A stretch of 64,000 nucleotides of DNA, from the NCBI RefSeq assembly GCF_001307155.1, contig NZ_CP012830.1, positions 1 through 64,000 on the forward strand, read 5' to 3'. A model generated the notes under the pieces. It did not search any database and was not told where the DNA came from. It was given only the letters and a program-made list of their open reading frames with translations. The stretch is from Pseudomonas fluorescens (GTDB lineage Bacteria > Pseudomonadota > Gammaproteobacteria > Pseudomonadales > Pseudomonadaceae). A program made the translations under genes and the position numbers. Position 1 is the first letter of the stretch. Each line of letters starts with the position of its first letter. Shown one piece after another: positions 26,239 to 34,527 of this stretch.

Positions 26239-27158
26239 AGGCCGACCAGCTCCTGCACAAAACTCAGTGCCTCTTTCGAGCCCACCAGCATGATGCCGGC
26301 ACACAGCACCCACTCATGCCCCGGGGCGTCACCGGCCAGCAGCTCGCGCCGCAACTCGCTGGTGTTGCCCGGGCCGATCAGGCGAGCCCGCATACTGGTA
26401 TCAGGGTTTCCCCCAGCCAGCTGACTTTTCAGGTCGGTCAGCTGTTGATCGCGGCCCTTCTGCTGGGCGGCTTTGCGGCTCGCCAGTGCGGCAAGATCAC
26501 CCAGCGGCGAGCTGTCGGCCGCGTAGCTCTCCAGCACCGCCAGTTGGCCGGCCATGGATTGCTTGGCAGCTTTGACCACCGTGCAGCGCTCCAGGGGCAA
26601 CGCCTGCCAGCGCGGCAAGGGACCGGCGCCAGGGATCTCCCATTTTTCCGTTTCCAGCTTGACCAGGTGCTGGGCACGGCGTTCGGTGCGCACCAGGTCA
26701 GGGATCGGCAACAAGGCGTTGAACCGCGACAAGCTGCTGGCCAACTGTTCCAGGCGCGTACTCAGGAACAGGATCGACAACGCGTATTGCGGGCCAGCCG
26801 GTCGCCCGGTGTCGGTCACGTCCTCCAGCTTTTTCGCCAGGTGCTCCAGCAGGTTGGGCGCGGACAAAAAGCGTTGGTAGCCACTGCCCTGGCCAATGCC
26901 ACTTTGGAACGGGGTCACCACCAGGCACGCCGGTGCCTGGCCCAGTTGCTCAGCCAGGGCCGCACGGCCGGCAGCGATCGCGCCTTTAGCGGCGTCACCC
27001 ACCGGCCCCGGGTTGGTGCCGGCCAGGCCGTCGAGGCCGGTCAGGCGTAACGCGGTGCTGGCCAGCTCGCCGCTGGCCAGATCCTTGGCCGCCGACAGGT
27101 CGCCCATCCACTGCGTGGCTTGCTCTGGCCAGCGCATCGTCACCGGTGCCCAGGTCAT
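26235..27158 (-). CDS. phage tail-operon protein of unknown function
   Basis: 307 aa from ATG 27158, coupled as ATGA to the stop of the tail-fibre assembly gene; the frame is open further upstream but that part overlaps the neighbour. Ala/Leu-rich helical protein (A-A-K-G-A-I-A-A-G-R-A-A-L-A-E-Q-L) with a hydrophobic C-terminus. Its place between fibre and baseplate genes suggests a structural or assembly role; no domain recognised. Confidence 0.6.
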   Translation of the reverse strand: MTWAPVTMRWPEQATQWMGDLSAAKDLASGELASTALRLTGLDGLAGTNPGPVGDAAKGAIAAGRAALAEQLGQAPACLVVTPFQSGIGQGSGYQRFLSAPNLLEHLAKKLEDVTDTGRPAGPQYALSILFLSTRLEQLASSLSRFNALLPIPDLVRTERRAQHLVKLETEKWEIPGAGPLPRWQALPLERCTVVKAAKQSMAGQLAVLESYAADSSPLGDLAALASRKAAQQKGRDQQLTDLKSQLAGGNPDTSMRARLIGPGNTSELRRELLAGDAPGHEWVLCAGIMLVGSKEALSFVQELVGL

Positions 27159-27862
27159 GCCGATGGCGCCCAGGTGATGGTCTGCATGGCCTTGATGTCT
27201 TTTTTCTCCAGGGCTTTGGCCAGCTCCTGCTTGAGCGATTCGGCGTGCTGCAGGGCCACCTGGCGGAACTTGGCCAAGTCCTTGCCTACCTCCTGCAGCT
27301 GTTCGGCTGTGTGCGGGCGAAAGGCTTTCACCTGGTGCTCGTCGTAGCATGGATAATCCGCATCGATCTGCGCCAGAATCAGCCCGGTCAGGTTTAGTTG
27401 GTCCTCCAGCTCGCTGGCATAGCGGAACGACCAACCCAACGCTTGAGAGGAAAACCCACCCTGGATATAGCTGCTACAGTCGGCCCCGATCGCAGCCAGT
27501 TTCTTTTGGTACAACGACGCGAGAATGACCTCTACGTCGTCCACCCACTTTCCGCCCTTCCAGATCTGGTTCGGTCCTGGCTGCTTCAGGGTGTAACCGC
27601 TGGGCATCGGGCGCATGCCATCGAGCACAAGGGACTCGCCGGTGGTGATGCTGTAAACCGTGACCTTCTCGAAGTAGTCCAGCAATTGCCACTTTTTCCC
27701 ATTCCAGTGCGCGACCTTGTGTTCTGGAGCATCTGGTGGGGCAACCTCTACGCAACCTGCCGGCACAAGGAATACCCCTTCTTCAATCGGGCAGGGGTCG
27801 GCCAGCACTGGACCAATGTAGAGCCCCTGCGGGCTGGCCTGGTAAACGATTTTTTCAGTCAT
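27155..27862 (-). CDS. tail fibre assembly chaperone-like protein (DUF4376 type)
   Basis: 235 aa from ATG 27862 (a TTG at 27874 adds four residues). The first half has tail-fibre-assembly features (P-A-G-C-V-E-V-A-P-P and H-K-V-A-H-W-N-G-K-K-W, V-D-D-V-E-V), the second half contains S-F-R-Y-A-S-E-L-E-D-Q-L-N-L and A-F-R-P-H-T-A-E-Q-L-Q-E-V-G, which I associate with DUF4376. Directly follows the fibre gene, the classic location for the fibre chaperone. Confidence 0.7.
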   Translation of the reverse strand: MTEKIVYQASPQGLYIGPVLADPCPIEEGVFLVPAGCVEVAPPDAPEHKVAHWNGKKWQLLDYFEKVTVYSITTGESLVLDGMRPMPSGYTLKQPGPNQIWKGGKWVDDVEVILASLYQKKLAAIGADCSSYIQGGFSSQALGWSFRYASELEDQLNLTGLILAQIDADYPCYDEHQVKAFRPHTAEQLQEVGKDLAKFRQVALQHAESLKQELAKALEKKDIKAMQTITWAPSA

Positions 27863-27870
27863 GGTCAGTC

Positions 27871-29544
27871 TCAAAATTTAATGCAGTACAGAAGTGCAAT
27901 GTTTTTTGGGCGGTTTTCGTGCCCACCATTTGGATCGACTGTGACAGCGTGACTGTGGTTACCGGCCCAACCCACACCAATGTTGTGCCCATGGTTCCCT
28001 GCGGAACTTACGCCAATATTGTGGCTATGCGCCCCAGCTGCTGAGCTGGTTGACCAGTGTGCGATTGTTCTTGTGTAGTCATCACCTGATGCCATGACTT
28101 CATCATTTCCCCCTGGTTGAGCATGTCCCTCTTTAACTTGGTGGGCATGGTTGCCTTGTACGTCTGACCACGCACTATGGCTGTGTTCGCCTTGTGCATC
28201 AGTCCACGCGCTGTGAATATGATCCCCTGCCGCCGCCGACCAAGCGCTGTGGTGGTGAGACAGCATCATGTGGTCTTGATGTGAGCCGAACGGGCGCCCA
28301 CCGTCTATGCCTCGGCCTTCATCCCAGCCGCGTGGAAATAGGCCTCGCATATCGGGAAGGTTGAAAGTTGTGCTGCCGTCACCGCCGCCAAACGTTGTAC
28401 CTACACGGGTAAACAGCTTGGCGAAGGTGGTGCGCGACACAGCGGCCCCGTTGCACCTCAACCAGCCCGAAGGAACGGCTGACATCGCGAACGAGGCCAC
28501 CATGCCCACCAGCGGCTCGCCTATCATCTGATTCAGTTTGTTCAGTGCCGCAGTGGTGGCCAGGATCTCGCTGCTGTTGGTCGCTGGATCATCGCTTTTG
28601 GCGTTGGGAATCTGGCCCAGACCCACGTCGTCCTTGGTGGTGCCCCGGGCGCGCAGATTGGGATAGTCACCGGTGCGGGCTGCGAAGTGCGTCACCAGCG
28701 CGCCATTGATCGGCTCAACGGTGCGCAGATCATCGACCTGGGTACTCGAAACCACTTTGGCGATCGGCACGCAGTAGTGACGTGCACCGGCGCTGTCGAT
28801 GTAGTCAGTGTGATTACCAGACTTCACTTTCCAACTGGTCACCGTGTCGCTGGCCTGACGCTCCAGGCAAACATCCAGCCAGATCGTGTCGGTGATGACG
28901 ATACCTGTGACGGGGAACGGCTCAGCAAGCACCACCCGGATTCCCTCCAGGTAGGCGACGCCAGGGGTGATATAGAAACCGTCGCTCAACCACCTGAAGG
29001 ACAGCCCCGAGCCAAAGAAGCAGGCGCGACCAAATACATCGCGGTTGCTCTGCCGCTCGCGCTCGTCAATGCCGGCCAGGCGCACGGTGAAGTCATGCTG
29101 CCAGGTGCTGGCGTCGATGGTGACGCCGGTCAGCTCCAGGGCGCCGTCGAACGCCACCAGGAAGTTTCGGGTGACGTTGTTGCCAATCTGCAACGGCGGG
29201 ATGTTCTTGCGCTTCTGCTGCAACGGCACAGACGACACGGCGAACAGCACACCGTCTTCGTCCTCGAGGCCGACCCAGTTGAAATCCCAGTCGCCAATGT
29301 CCGACCCCAACTGCGCGCTGTACACCACCTGGTTGGGGTTCACGTAACCGGCGTTTTCTTTGGGGATGGTGTAGACCTGGACGATCTGCCCCGCCGGCGG
29401 TTTGCCGGCAGCGCGATCGATAGGCGCCACAGGGTCCAGCCCGGGCACGTTGGCAAAGATGAATTTACTGATGATCAGCGGCTTTTTCTGGCTTTGCTTC
29501 AGGGCAATCTGGCTTTCGCCGGCCAAGGTGATACTGGCGCTCAC
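27871..29544 (-). CDS. tail fibre protein with His-x-His tip repeats
   Basis: 557 aa from GTG 29544, preceded by GGAGC. N-terminal 150 residues are of the tail-collar-fibre (DUF3751) type that attaches to the baseplate. The middle (residues about 330-420) is a phage tail collar domain (M-P-S-G-W-L-R-C-N-G and D-G-S-T-T-F-N-L-P-D-M-R-G-L-F-P-R-G). The tip repeats H-x-H or H-H-H about seven times (D-H-I-H-S-A-W, E-H-S-H-S-A-W, N-H-A-H, A-H-S-H-N-I-G, N-H-G-H-N-I-G, N-H-S-H-A-V), metal-coordinating triplets as in T4 gp37. Determines host receptor. Confidence 0.85.
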   Translation of the reverse strand: MSASITLAGESQIALKQSQKKPLIISKFIFANVPGLDPVAPIDRAAGKPPAGQIVQVYTIPKENAGYVNPNQVVYSAQLGSDIGDWDFNWVGLEDEDGVLFAVSSVPLQQKRKNIPPLQIGNNVTRNFLVAFDGALELTGVTIDASTWQHDFTVRLAGIDERERQSNRDVFGRACFFGSGLSFRWLSDGFYITPGVAYLEGIRVVLAEPFPVTGIVITDTIWLDVCLERQASDTVTSWKVKSGNHTDYIDSAGARHYCVPIAKVVSSTQVDDLRTVEPINGALVTHFAARTGDYPNLRARGTTKDDVGLGQIPNAKSDDPATNSSEILATTAALNKLNQMIGEPLVGMVASFAMSAVPSGWLRCNGAAVSRTTFAKLFTRVGTTFGGGDGSTTFNLPDMRGLFPRGWDEGRGIDGGRPFGSHQDHMMLSHHHSAWSAAAGDHIHSAWTDAQGEHSHSAWSDVQGNHAHQVKEGHAQPGGNDEVMASGDDYTRTIAHWSTSSAAGAHSHNIGVSSAGNHGHNIGVGWAGNHSHAVTVDPNGGHENRPKNIALLYCIKF

Positions 29545-29554
29545 TGTTGCGCTC

Positions 29555-30079
29555 CTACAGGGTGGCAACCAGCGTTTGCTGGTCGTCGTTGAAGTCGATA
29601 AGGGCGATTTTCAGCGCCACGGGGGTGATGGTCACGAAGTCATAGCGCCGGCAGGTCCGGCCGTACTGCTGGATCAACACGCGCAGCAACTCGGGGTTGA
29701 GCGATAGCTGCGCGTTGCTGAACTTGAGCAGCACCACGTCCCAATCCCGATCGGGGTGGCGCTCCTCGATCTCGACGTAGCCCACGCCCAGGCGCTCGAA
29801 AATGCGCTTCATGCCGGCGGTGCTGCCGGCGTCCACGGAGTTGATAAAGGCGTACTTCACCCGCAGTCGGAACAAGGCCTCTGGCTCGCCTTTGAAGCGC
29901 GTCACGTCACGCTGCCAGGCCCACAATTCGAGGATGGTCAGGTGGCAGGTGTCCGGGTCGATTTGCAGGTATGGCCAGCGCAGCCAGCCGGCGACGGTTT
30001 CCCACCAGGACTGTGCGGCCGCGACCAGCTTTGACAGCTCGGTACCGGCGAGCCAGAACGGCAACTTGAGTTTGATCAC
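29555..30079 (-). CDS. tail protein I, baseplate
   Basis: 174 aa; ATGA overlap with the baseplate J stop. The motif L-E-L-W-A-W-Q-R-D-V-T-R-F near residue 52 and the downstream F-R-L-R-V-K-Y-A-F-I-N-S-V-D-A-G-S block are those of the gpI family of wedge proteins. Lies between J and the fibre gene, the P2 order J-I-H. Confidence 0.82.
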   Translation of the reverse strand: MIKLKLPFWLAGTELSKLVAAAQSWWETVAGWLRWPYLQIDPDTCHLTILELWAWQRDVTRFKGEPEALFRLRVKYAFINSVDAGSTAGMKRIFERLGVGYVEIEERHPDRDWDVVLLKFSNAQLSLNPELLRVLIQQYGRTCRRYDFVTITPVALKIALIDFNDDQQTLVATL

Positions 30080-31251
30080 TGGATGGCCACCGTCAGTTTC
30101 TCGATCCGGGGGATGCTCAGCCCACTGACGATGTCGTCTGCCGGCGCAATTCGCAGGGACTCGATGTCAGGAAACTGGCCGTGCAGTTCCTCAATCAACC
30201 GGCTGAAGCTGAACCGTGACTGTGGGTAAGTCAGCGTCGGTTGATAGTCCCGGGGAGTGCTTTCACGGAACGCGGCTCGCACGAACAACTCGACTTCACT
30301 TTGCAGATCGATCACCTGGGCAGGTGTTAGATTGGCCCTGGGCCAGACGTTGACCAGAAGGACCACTGGCACTTCGGGCATGACCATGGCCAGCAGATCA
30401 TCGCCGTGGCCATGATTGCCCTGGTCGCGGATGTGCGCGTTGATTTGCTCCAGGTAACTGTCCGCCGGCACACCCGCATCAAACAGCACATAGGCGTTTG
30501 CACTGCCCGGTCCACGCGGTGCTCCGTGCTCGAAATACACGCCGTCCGGACGCACGCCCGGGAAGGCGGAAATCATGGCGCGATACACCGCGTCGGTGTG
30601 CCATTGGTTGACCGCCGAAAACTGGTTGCGCACACGCAGGCGCAGCTGGTCGTTGGGCTCCGGATCTGCACCAGGTGATTCCAGCCAGCCGTCCACGTTG
30701 GCGACCTGGACGATCCCGGGCACCGGCTCAGGCAAGATCGCGTAGTAACCCGGGGCCAGGTTGTAGCCACTGCCGGCGCTCTCTGCTTCCACCGGCACTT
30801 CCAGTTGCAACTGCCCCGGCTGAAAAGTGGCGGAGGCCGTTGTGGTCAACTGGTAGACGTTGCCGTTGATTGCGGCAGACTGCACCGCGATCCCCTTTTC
30901 CAGCTCCATCACGCCGTCAGGCGTAGCGCGGGTAAACAGCAACGTGCCCCGGGCCTTGGTCGCGCCCTTGCGCTCGACGTTGACCGCCCAGGCCAGCATG
31001 TCCAGCCAGGCGTCGACCGCTGTTTTCACAAAGAAATTGGGCAGGATGGTCAGGCACAGGAAATCGAGCAGCCACAGCACCGGCTTGGTGACCAGGGCGG
31101 TCATCACCCGCCAGAACGGCGAATAGCTGCTGGTGTTGGCCACCTTGGCACCTTGGGCTTCGACTTCCTTTTCCCAGGCGGCCTTCAACCCGGCCTCGGT
31201 GGTCGGGATGCCGGCGTCGGCGATCACCTGCTTAAAATTGACCTCGCTCAC
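30076..31251 (-). CDS. baseplate protein J
   Basis: 391 aa, the gpJ (Mu gp47/P2 J) wedge protein. Seen: F-W-R-V-M-T-A-L-V near residue 46, A-G-S-G-Y-N-L-A-P-G-Y-Y near residue 158, and G-A-D-P-E-P-N-D-Q-L-R-L-R-V-R near residue 190, all hallmarks of the family. It bridges baseplate hub and fibres. Coupled by 4-base overlaps to both the DUF2590 gene and gene I. Confidence 0.88.
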   Translation of the reverse strand: MSEVNFKQVIADAGIPTTEAGLKAAWEKEVEAQGAKVANTSSYSPFWRVMTALVTKPVLWLLDFLCLTILPNFFVKTAVDAWLDMLAWAVNVERKGATKARGTLLFTRATPDGVMELEKGIAVQSAAINGNVYQLTTTASATFQPGQLQLEVPVEAESAGSGYNLAPGYYAILPEPVPGIVQVANVDGWLESPGADPEPNDQLRLRVRNQFSAVNQWHTDAVYRAMISAFPGVRPDGVYFEHGAPRGPGSANAYVLFDAGVPADSYLEQINAHIRDQGNHGHGDDLLAMVMPEVPVVLLVNVWPRANLTPAQVIDLQSEVELFVRAAFRESTPRDYQPTLTYPQSRFSFSRLIEELHGQFPDIESLRIAPADDIVSGLSIPRIEKLTVAIQ

Positions 31252-31565
31252 AGGCTTACCTCGATCAGTCCGAACTTCAGGGTTTTAGCGGTGACCAGGT
31301 ACTGGCCTGGCTCCAGCTGCGAGATGTGCGCCGTACCGGGCACCAGGCGCTCGTCGGCCTCCACTAATAGTTCCAGCTGCTGGATACAGTCGCGCTGACG
31401 CAGGCGATCGCGCTCGGCCACCAACGTGACCAGCAGCCCGCTGTCGCGGATCATGTGCGCGATGTCCTGGGCGATGCAGGCGCGGTCATCGATCAGCCGC
31501 GGCTGGTGCGAAGGGTCCAGGGCCAGGTCGTTGTCGATGATCAGTAGGTCGACGTACTCGCTCAT
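31248..31565 (-). CDS. DUF2590 baseplate protein (gpW-like)
   Basis: 105 aa. L-L-I-I-D-N-D-L-A-L-D, C-I-A-Q-D-I-A-H-M-I-R-D-S-G-L and V-E-A-D-E-R-L-V-P-G-T are the DUF2590 pattern of HP1-type phages, corresponding in place and size to the P2 gpW/T4 gp25 wedge protein. Coupled by 4-base overlaps to tape measure and J. Confidence 0.8.
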   Translation of the reverse strand: MSEYVDLLIIDNDLALDPSHQPRLIDDRACIAQDIAHMIRDSGLLVTLVAERDRLRQRDCIQQLELLVEADERLVPGTAHISQLEPGQYLVTAKTLKFGLIEVSL

Positions 31566-33547
31566 CCGCCCACCGCCATAGCGAGCATGTTTTCCATCTC
31601 CAGCGGCGACATCGTCTTGCCGGTGTGAATGTTCACGTTCTCCACATGCGTGCCCTTGTTCTGGCTGTTGCTGTTGTTCTGGATTTTGGTCAGCAAGCCG
31701 CCTGGCGGCACCGCTGTCGGGCGCGTCGGGGAAAGGCTTGGAATGGCCGAGTTGATGGTCTGCTGGGCTTTCTGCGCGGCGTTGGCCGTGTCGGCGGCAC
31801 TGGTCGCCGCGTCGATCCCGGGCACCTCGGGCATGCCGCCGAAACGTGCCTCGATGTTCACGCCGGGAATACTGTTCATCAGCTCGATCAGGCCGTTAAC
31901 GGCCTTGTGAAAGACGCTGACGATGCTGTCCCACGCGGCACGGGCCATACCGGACCAGCCGCCCATGGAGTTGAACCAGTCGGCCAGCTTCTGGAATTGC
32001 TCGCTGACGAACTTGAACGCCTCGCTGTTGAGCAGCGCCGTGGTCCATTCATCCCAGTAGTAAACGGCGGCCACCACGATCGCGACCAGGGCCACGATCG
32101 CGATGATGATCCACACCACCGGGTTGGCCAGCAGTGCCGCGTTGACCAGCCAGACCGCGCCCTGCCACAGCAGCATGGCCACCTTGACCAGGCCGAGCCA
32201 GGTCACCATCAGGATGATTTGCGCAATGAACACCAGTGCGACCACGGTGTGATAAAGAAACATCGCCACGCTGCGCAGGCCGGTCATGTTGAGGATCTTC
32301 CAGACCGTCACCAGCCCCAACCAGGTGATTTTTGCGATCCCCACGGTGAGGGTCAGCAAGGACATGGCGCCAACAATCCCCATGATGGTCAACGCGGTGA
32401 TGCCGATCACGCGGGTGATGTTGGGGAACAGCTGCGACCAGCGCACCAGGGTTTTGCCGATGTCGACCATCTTGTTCATGAACGGCGTCAGCACCGGGAT
32501 TAGCACCTGGCCAAACACCACGCGCATGACCTCGACCAGGGACGCCCATTGCTGCCAGGGATCGACCATCGCCTGGGCCATCTGCTCGGCCTTCTCCAGG
32601 CCGCGCACCTTGCCCAACTGATCGAGGCTGTCGCGCAGACGCCCGGTGTCTTTGGCAAGTGCGCCAATCACCTGGGCACCTTCACCGCCGAAGGCCTCCA
32701 TCAGCTTGGCCCCGGCCGACGCGCTGGTCAGATCACCGAACTTGCCCTGGAGCTTGTCCAGGATCGACATGATCGGCAGGATCTTGCCCTGCTGGTCGGT
32801 GAACTTCATGCCGAGCTTTTCCGAGGCGGCGCCGATGTTCTCAAAGAACGCTTTGTAGCGCCCGCCGGCGTCGCCGCCTTCCATGGTGCTGCTCAGGGTG
32901 CCGATCACCGCCATCTGCTCGGCCAGGTCTACGCCGGCCGTGGTAGCGATCGCGCCGGCTTCCTTGAACGCGTCTTTCATGGCGGCGCCACTGGTGCGGA
33001 ACAACTGCACCGCCAGCGCCGTCTGACCGCCGAGTTTCTCCACCCACGCACCCTTGCCCATGGCGTCGGCCTGGGACTTCTGCAGGTTGTAGAGGGTGCC
33101 GACGTATTCGCCCATGGTCGCGGCGTCGGTCTTGGTAGCCTTGGCCACCAGGTTGCTGGTGTTGGTGAACGTGGCCAACTGACTGCCGGCCAGTCCTTTA
33201 ATCGCGCCATCGATCTGGTACGCCGAGGCGACAAACTCCCGGGCGTTCTCGCCGTAATTCACGGCGAACTCCAGCGACTTGCTGTTGAGCGCGGTCAACG
33301 CGTCCTCGGCCACGCCCAACGATCGAACGTCGCCCAGGGCGCGATTGACCTCCAGCGCCGGCGCCATGGATTGCTGAATCCCGACCACGGCCGCCGTCAG
33401 ACCGCCCAGGCCGAGGCCTATCGTCTTGATGTGCTTTTCGCTCTGCTCGGCAAGGTCGGAAAAGCCCATTTTCACCTTGCCCAGGGGCGCGGTGACCTTG
33501 TCGGTCAGGCTCAAGATGAAAGCCAGGCTGGCGCTACGGTCTGCCAC
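31562..33547 (-). CDS. tail tape measure protein
   Basis: 661 aa from GTG 33547. The N-terminal half matches the TP901 tape-measure core (A-P-A-L-E-V-N-R-A-L-G-D-V, G-T-L-S-S-T-M-E-G-G-D-A-G-G-R-Y-K-A-F, L-M-E-A-F-G-G-E-G-A-Q-V), followed by four or five hydrophobic segments (residues about 385-500) and a Gly/Pro/Ala C-terminus. It sets tail length and is ejected into the host. Located directly after the frameshifted tail chaperone, the standard arrangement. Confidence 0.9.
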   Translation of the reverse strand: MADRSASLAFILSLTDKVTAPLGKVKMGFSDLAEQSEKHIKTIGLGLGGLTAAVVGIQQSMAPALEVNRALGDVRSLGVAEDALTALNSKSLEFAVNYGENAREFVASAYQIDGAIKGLAGSQLATFTNTSNLVAKATKTDAATMGEYVGTLYNLQKSQADAMGKGAWVEKLGGQTALAVQLFRTSGAAMKDAFKEAGAIATTAGVDLAEQMAVIGTLSSTMEGGDAGGRYKAFFENIGAASEKLGMKFTDQQGKILPIMSILDKLQGKFGDLTSASAGAKLMEAFGGEGAQVIGALAKDTGRLRDSLDQLGKVRGLEKAEQMAQAMVDPWQQWASLVEVMRVVFGQVLIPVLTPFMNKMVDIGKTLVRWSQLFPNITRVIGITALTIMGIVGAMSLLTLTVGIAKITWLGLVTVWKILNMTGLRSVAMFLYHTVVALVFIAQIILMVTWLGLVKVAMLLWQGAVWLVNAALLANPVVWIIIAIVALVAIVVAAVYYWDEWTTALLNSEAFKFVSEQFQKLADWFNSMGGWSGMARAAWDSIVSVFHKAVNGLIELMNSIPGVNIEARFGGMPEVPGIDAATSAADTANAAQKAQQTINSAIPSLSPTRPTAVPPGGLLTKIQNNSNSQNKGTHVENVNIHTGKTMSPLEMENMLAMAVGG

Positions 33548-33552
33548 TGTCG

Positions 33553-33749
33553 TTACCCGTTCAGCGCAACGGCGATGCCGTTAGCTACGGACATCTCCAT
33601 GCGTCTCCAGTATTCGTCCTCCAGCCACCTGGCCGTGCCCATCGCTTCAGGCGTGAGCTCGACTCCAGGCAGCCAGTGGTTCGTCAGGGCCACCAACTGG
33701 CCCAGGCCGTTTTCGGTCAGGCGCTCAGCGTGGCCGAGCGCTTTTTTAC
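33553..33749 (-). CDS. -1 frameshift extension of the tail assembly chaperone
   Basis: At A-AAA-AAG (33741-33747, minus strand), in exact 0-frame phase (GTA AAA AAG), a -1 slip gives A-L-G-H-A-E-R-L-T-E-N-G-L-G-Q-L-V and continues 64 codons to TAA at 33553, 6 bases before the tape-measure start. It has no start codon of its own. The long form would span 33553-34007, the equivalent of P2 gpE+E' or lambda gpGT. Confidence 0.7.
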
Positions 33750-34007
33750 GATCACTTCAACCTTTGGCCCGTACTCCTCGAGCAGCGCGCCGGCGAGTTG
33801 CATCACCATCACCGGATTGACCAGGAGTGGTTTCAAGGTGGCTTTTTCGTCCTGCTTCACGGTGGTCATCAGCAGGTTATTACCCGGGGCGACCTTGTTG
33901 GTCTGGGTCAGGGCGTTGAAGTACTTGGTGACGTCTGGCGGGGTCAGGGTGAAAGTGAATTCCAGCTCGCCGACTTCCAGGGTGATTTCTGCGTTTTGCT
34001 CGTTCAT
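33717..34007 (-). CDS. tail assembly chaperone, short form
   Basis: 96 aa (E-V-G-E-L-E-F-T-F-T-L-T-P-P-D-V-T-K-Y at the start, K-P-L-L-V-N-P-V-M-V-M-Q-L-A-G-A-L in the middle). Size, acidity and the place just before the tape-measure gene identify it as the G-like chaperone of HP1-type tails. Near its end lies the slippery heptamer that yields the long form. Confidence 0.78.
   Translation of the reverse strand: MNEQNAEITLEVGELEFTFTLTPPDVTKYFNALTQTNKVAPGNNLLMTTVKQDEKATLKPLLVNPVMVMQLAGALLEEYGPKVEVIVKKRSATLSA
33741..33747 (-). promoter_or_regulatory. programmed -1 frameshift slippery site
   Basis: AAAAAAG on the minus strand, phased A-AAA-AAG, the same heptamer as E. coli dnaX. It lies 9 codons before the 0-frame stop of the chaperone. 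Confidence 0.72.
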
Positions 34008-34059
34008 GGGGTAGCTCTCTTGTTGAGGTTAAAAAGGGGTTGCCCAGGGACGCCGGCTA

Positions 34060-34527
34060 TTACCGACACACCCTGAGGACGTGTTGCTGTAGGCCCAGAA
34101 TCATTTGCTTGCTGAGGGCAAGCTGGTCTCTGAGGGTGAAATAATCTCGTCGAGCGTCTGCTGTGAGTTCGGCGGTTCCTGCATCAGCCAGGCGGCCGGC
34201 GCCGGAGTCGGCGGGCACTGCGACTGGACAGGTGGCTTTGATCCGCAGCCGCTTAAGGCCAGCGTCAACAGCGCGGCGCAGGCCTTGGTTTTCAGTGAGT
34301 GCATGGTTCAGATCCGTGGTTCGTTCAAGGTCGATAGAGTCACGCTCGGCGAGCATTTCGCCGCTGATTCGGGCTGCTTCGCGCAGACCTTGCACTTCCG
34401 ATTGCACGCTGCGCAGATCTTCCAGCGCGTCATCGCGTTGATCCACAACACGCATGAACCAATACAAAGGCACCAGGGCAGTAATCAGCATCACAATTAG
34501 AGCGAGCCGAAACGGTGGAATAGTCAT
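34060..34527 (-). CDS. Rz-like inner-membrane spanin
   Basis: 155 aa from ATG 34527, which overlaps the endolysin stop as ATGA. One N-terminal transmembrane helix (residues about 7-24: L-A-L-I-V-M-L-I-T-A-L-V-P-L-Y-W) followed by a long periplasmic coiled coil (heptads through residues 30-95). This is the i-spanin layout; with the outer-membrane Rz1 encoded inside it, it disrupts the outer membrane at lysis. Confidence 0.82.
   Translation of the reverse strand: MTIPPFRLALIVMLITALVPLYWFMRVVDQRDDALEDLRSVQSEVQGLREAARISGEMLAERDSIDLERTTDLNHALTENQGLRRAVDAGLKRLRIKATCPVAVPADSGAGRLADAGTAELTADARRDYFTLRDQLALSKQMILGLQQHVLRVCR
34101..34304 (-). CDS. Rz1-like outer-membrane lipoprotein spanin, nested in Rz
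   Basis: 67 aa wholly inside the Rz gene in another frame. It begins with a basic-hydrophobic signal and lipobox (A-L-L-T-L-A-L-S-G-C, Cys20), then a short Pro-rich stretch (P-P-V-Q-S-Q-C-P-P-T-P-A-P-A-A-W), which is the Rz1 signature. The two genes give a complete two-component spanin. Confidence 0.8.
   Translation of the reverse strand: MHSLKTKACAALLTLALSGCGSKPPVQSQCPPTPAPAAWLMQEPPNSQQTLDEIISPSETSLPSASK

Noticed and set aside
27871..29544. Diversity-generating retroelement acting on the fibre tip
   Set aside because: No reverse transcriptase or template repeat is found in the prophage; repeats are better explained as metal-binding triplets.
32549..33820. 423-codon open frame antisense to the tape measure
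   Set aside because: Crosses two real genes, Gln/His/Gly-rich, no motif; a shadow of the GC-rich tape measure gene.
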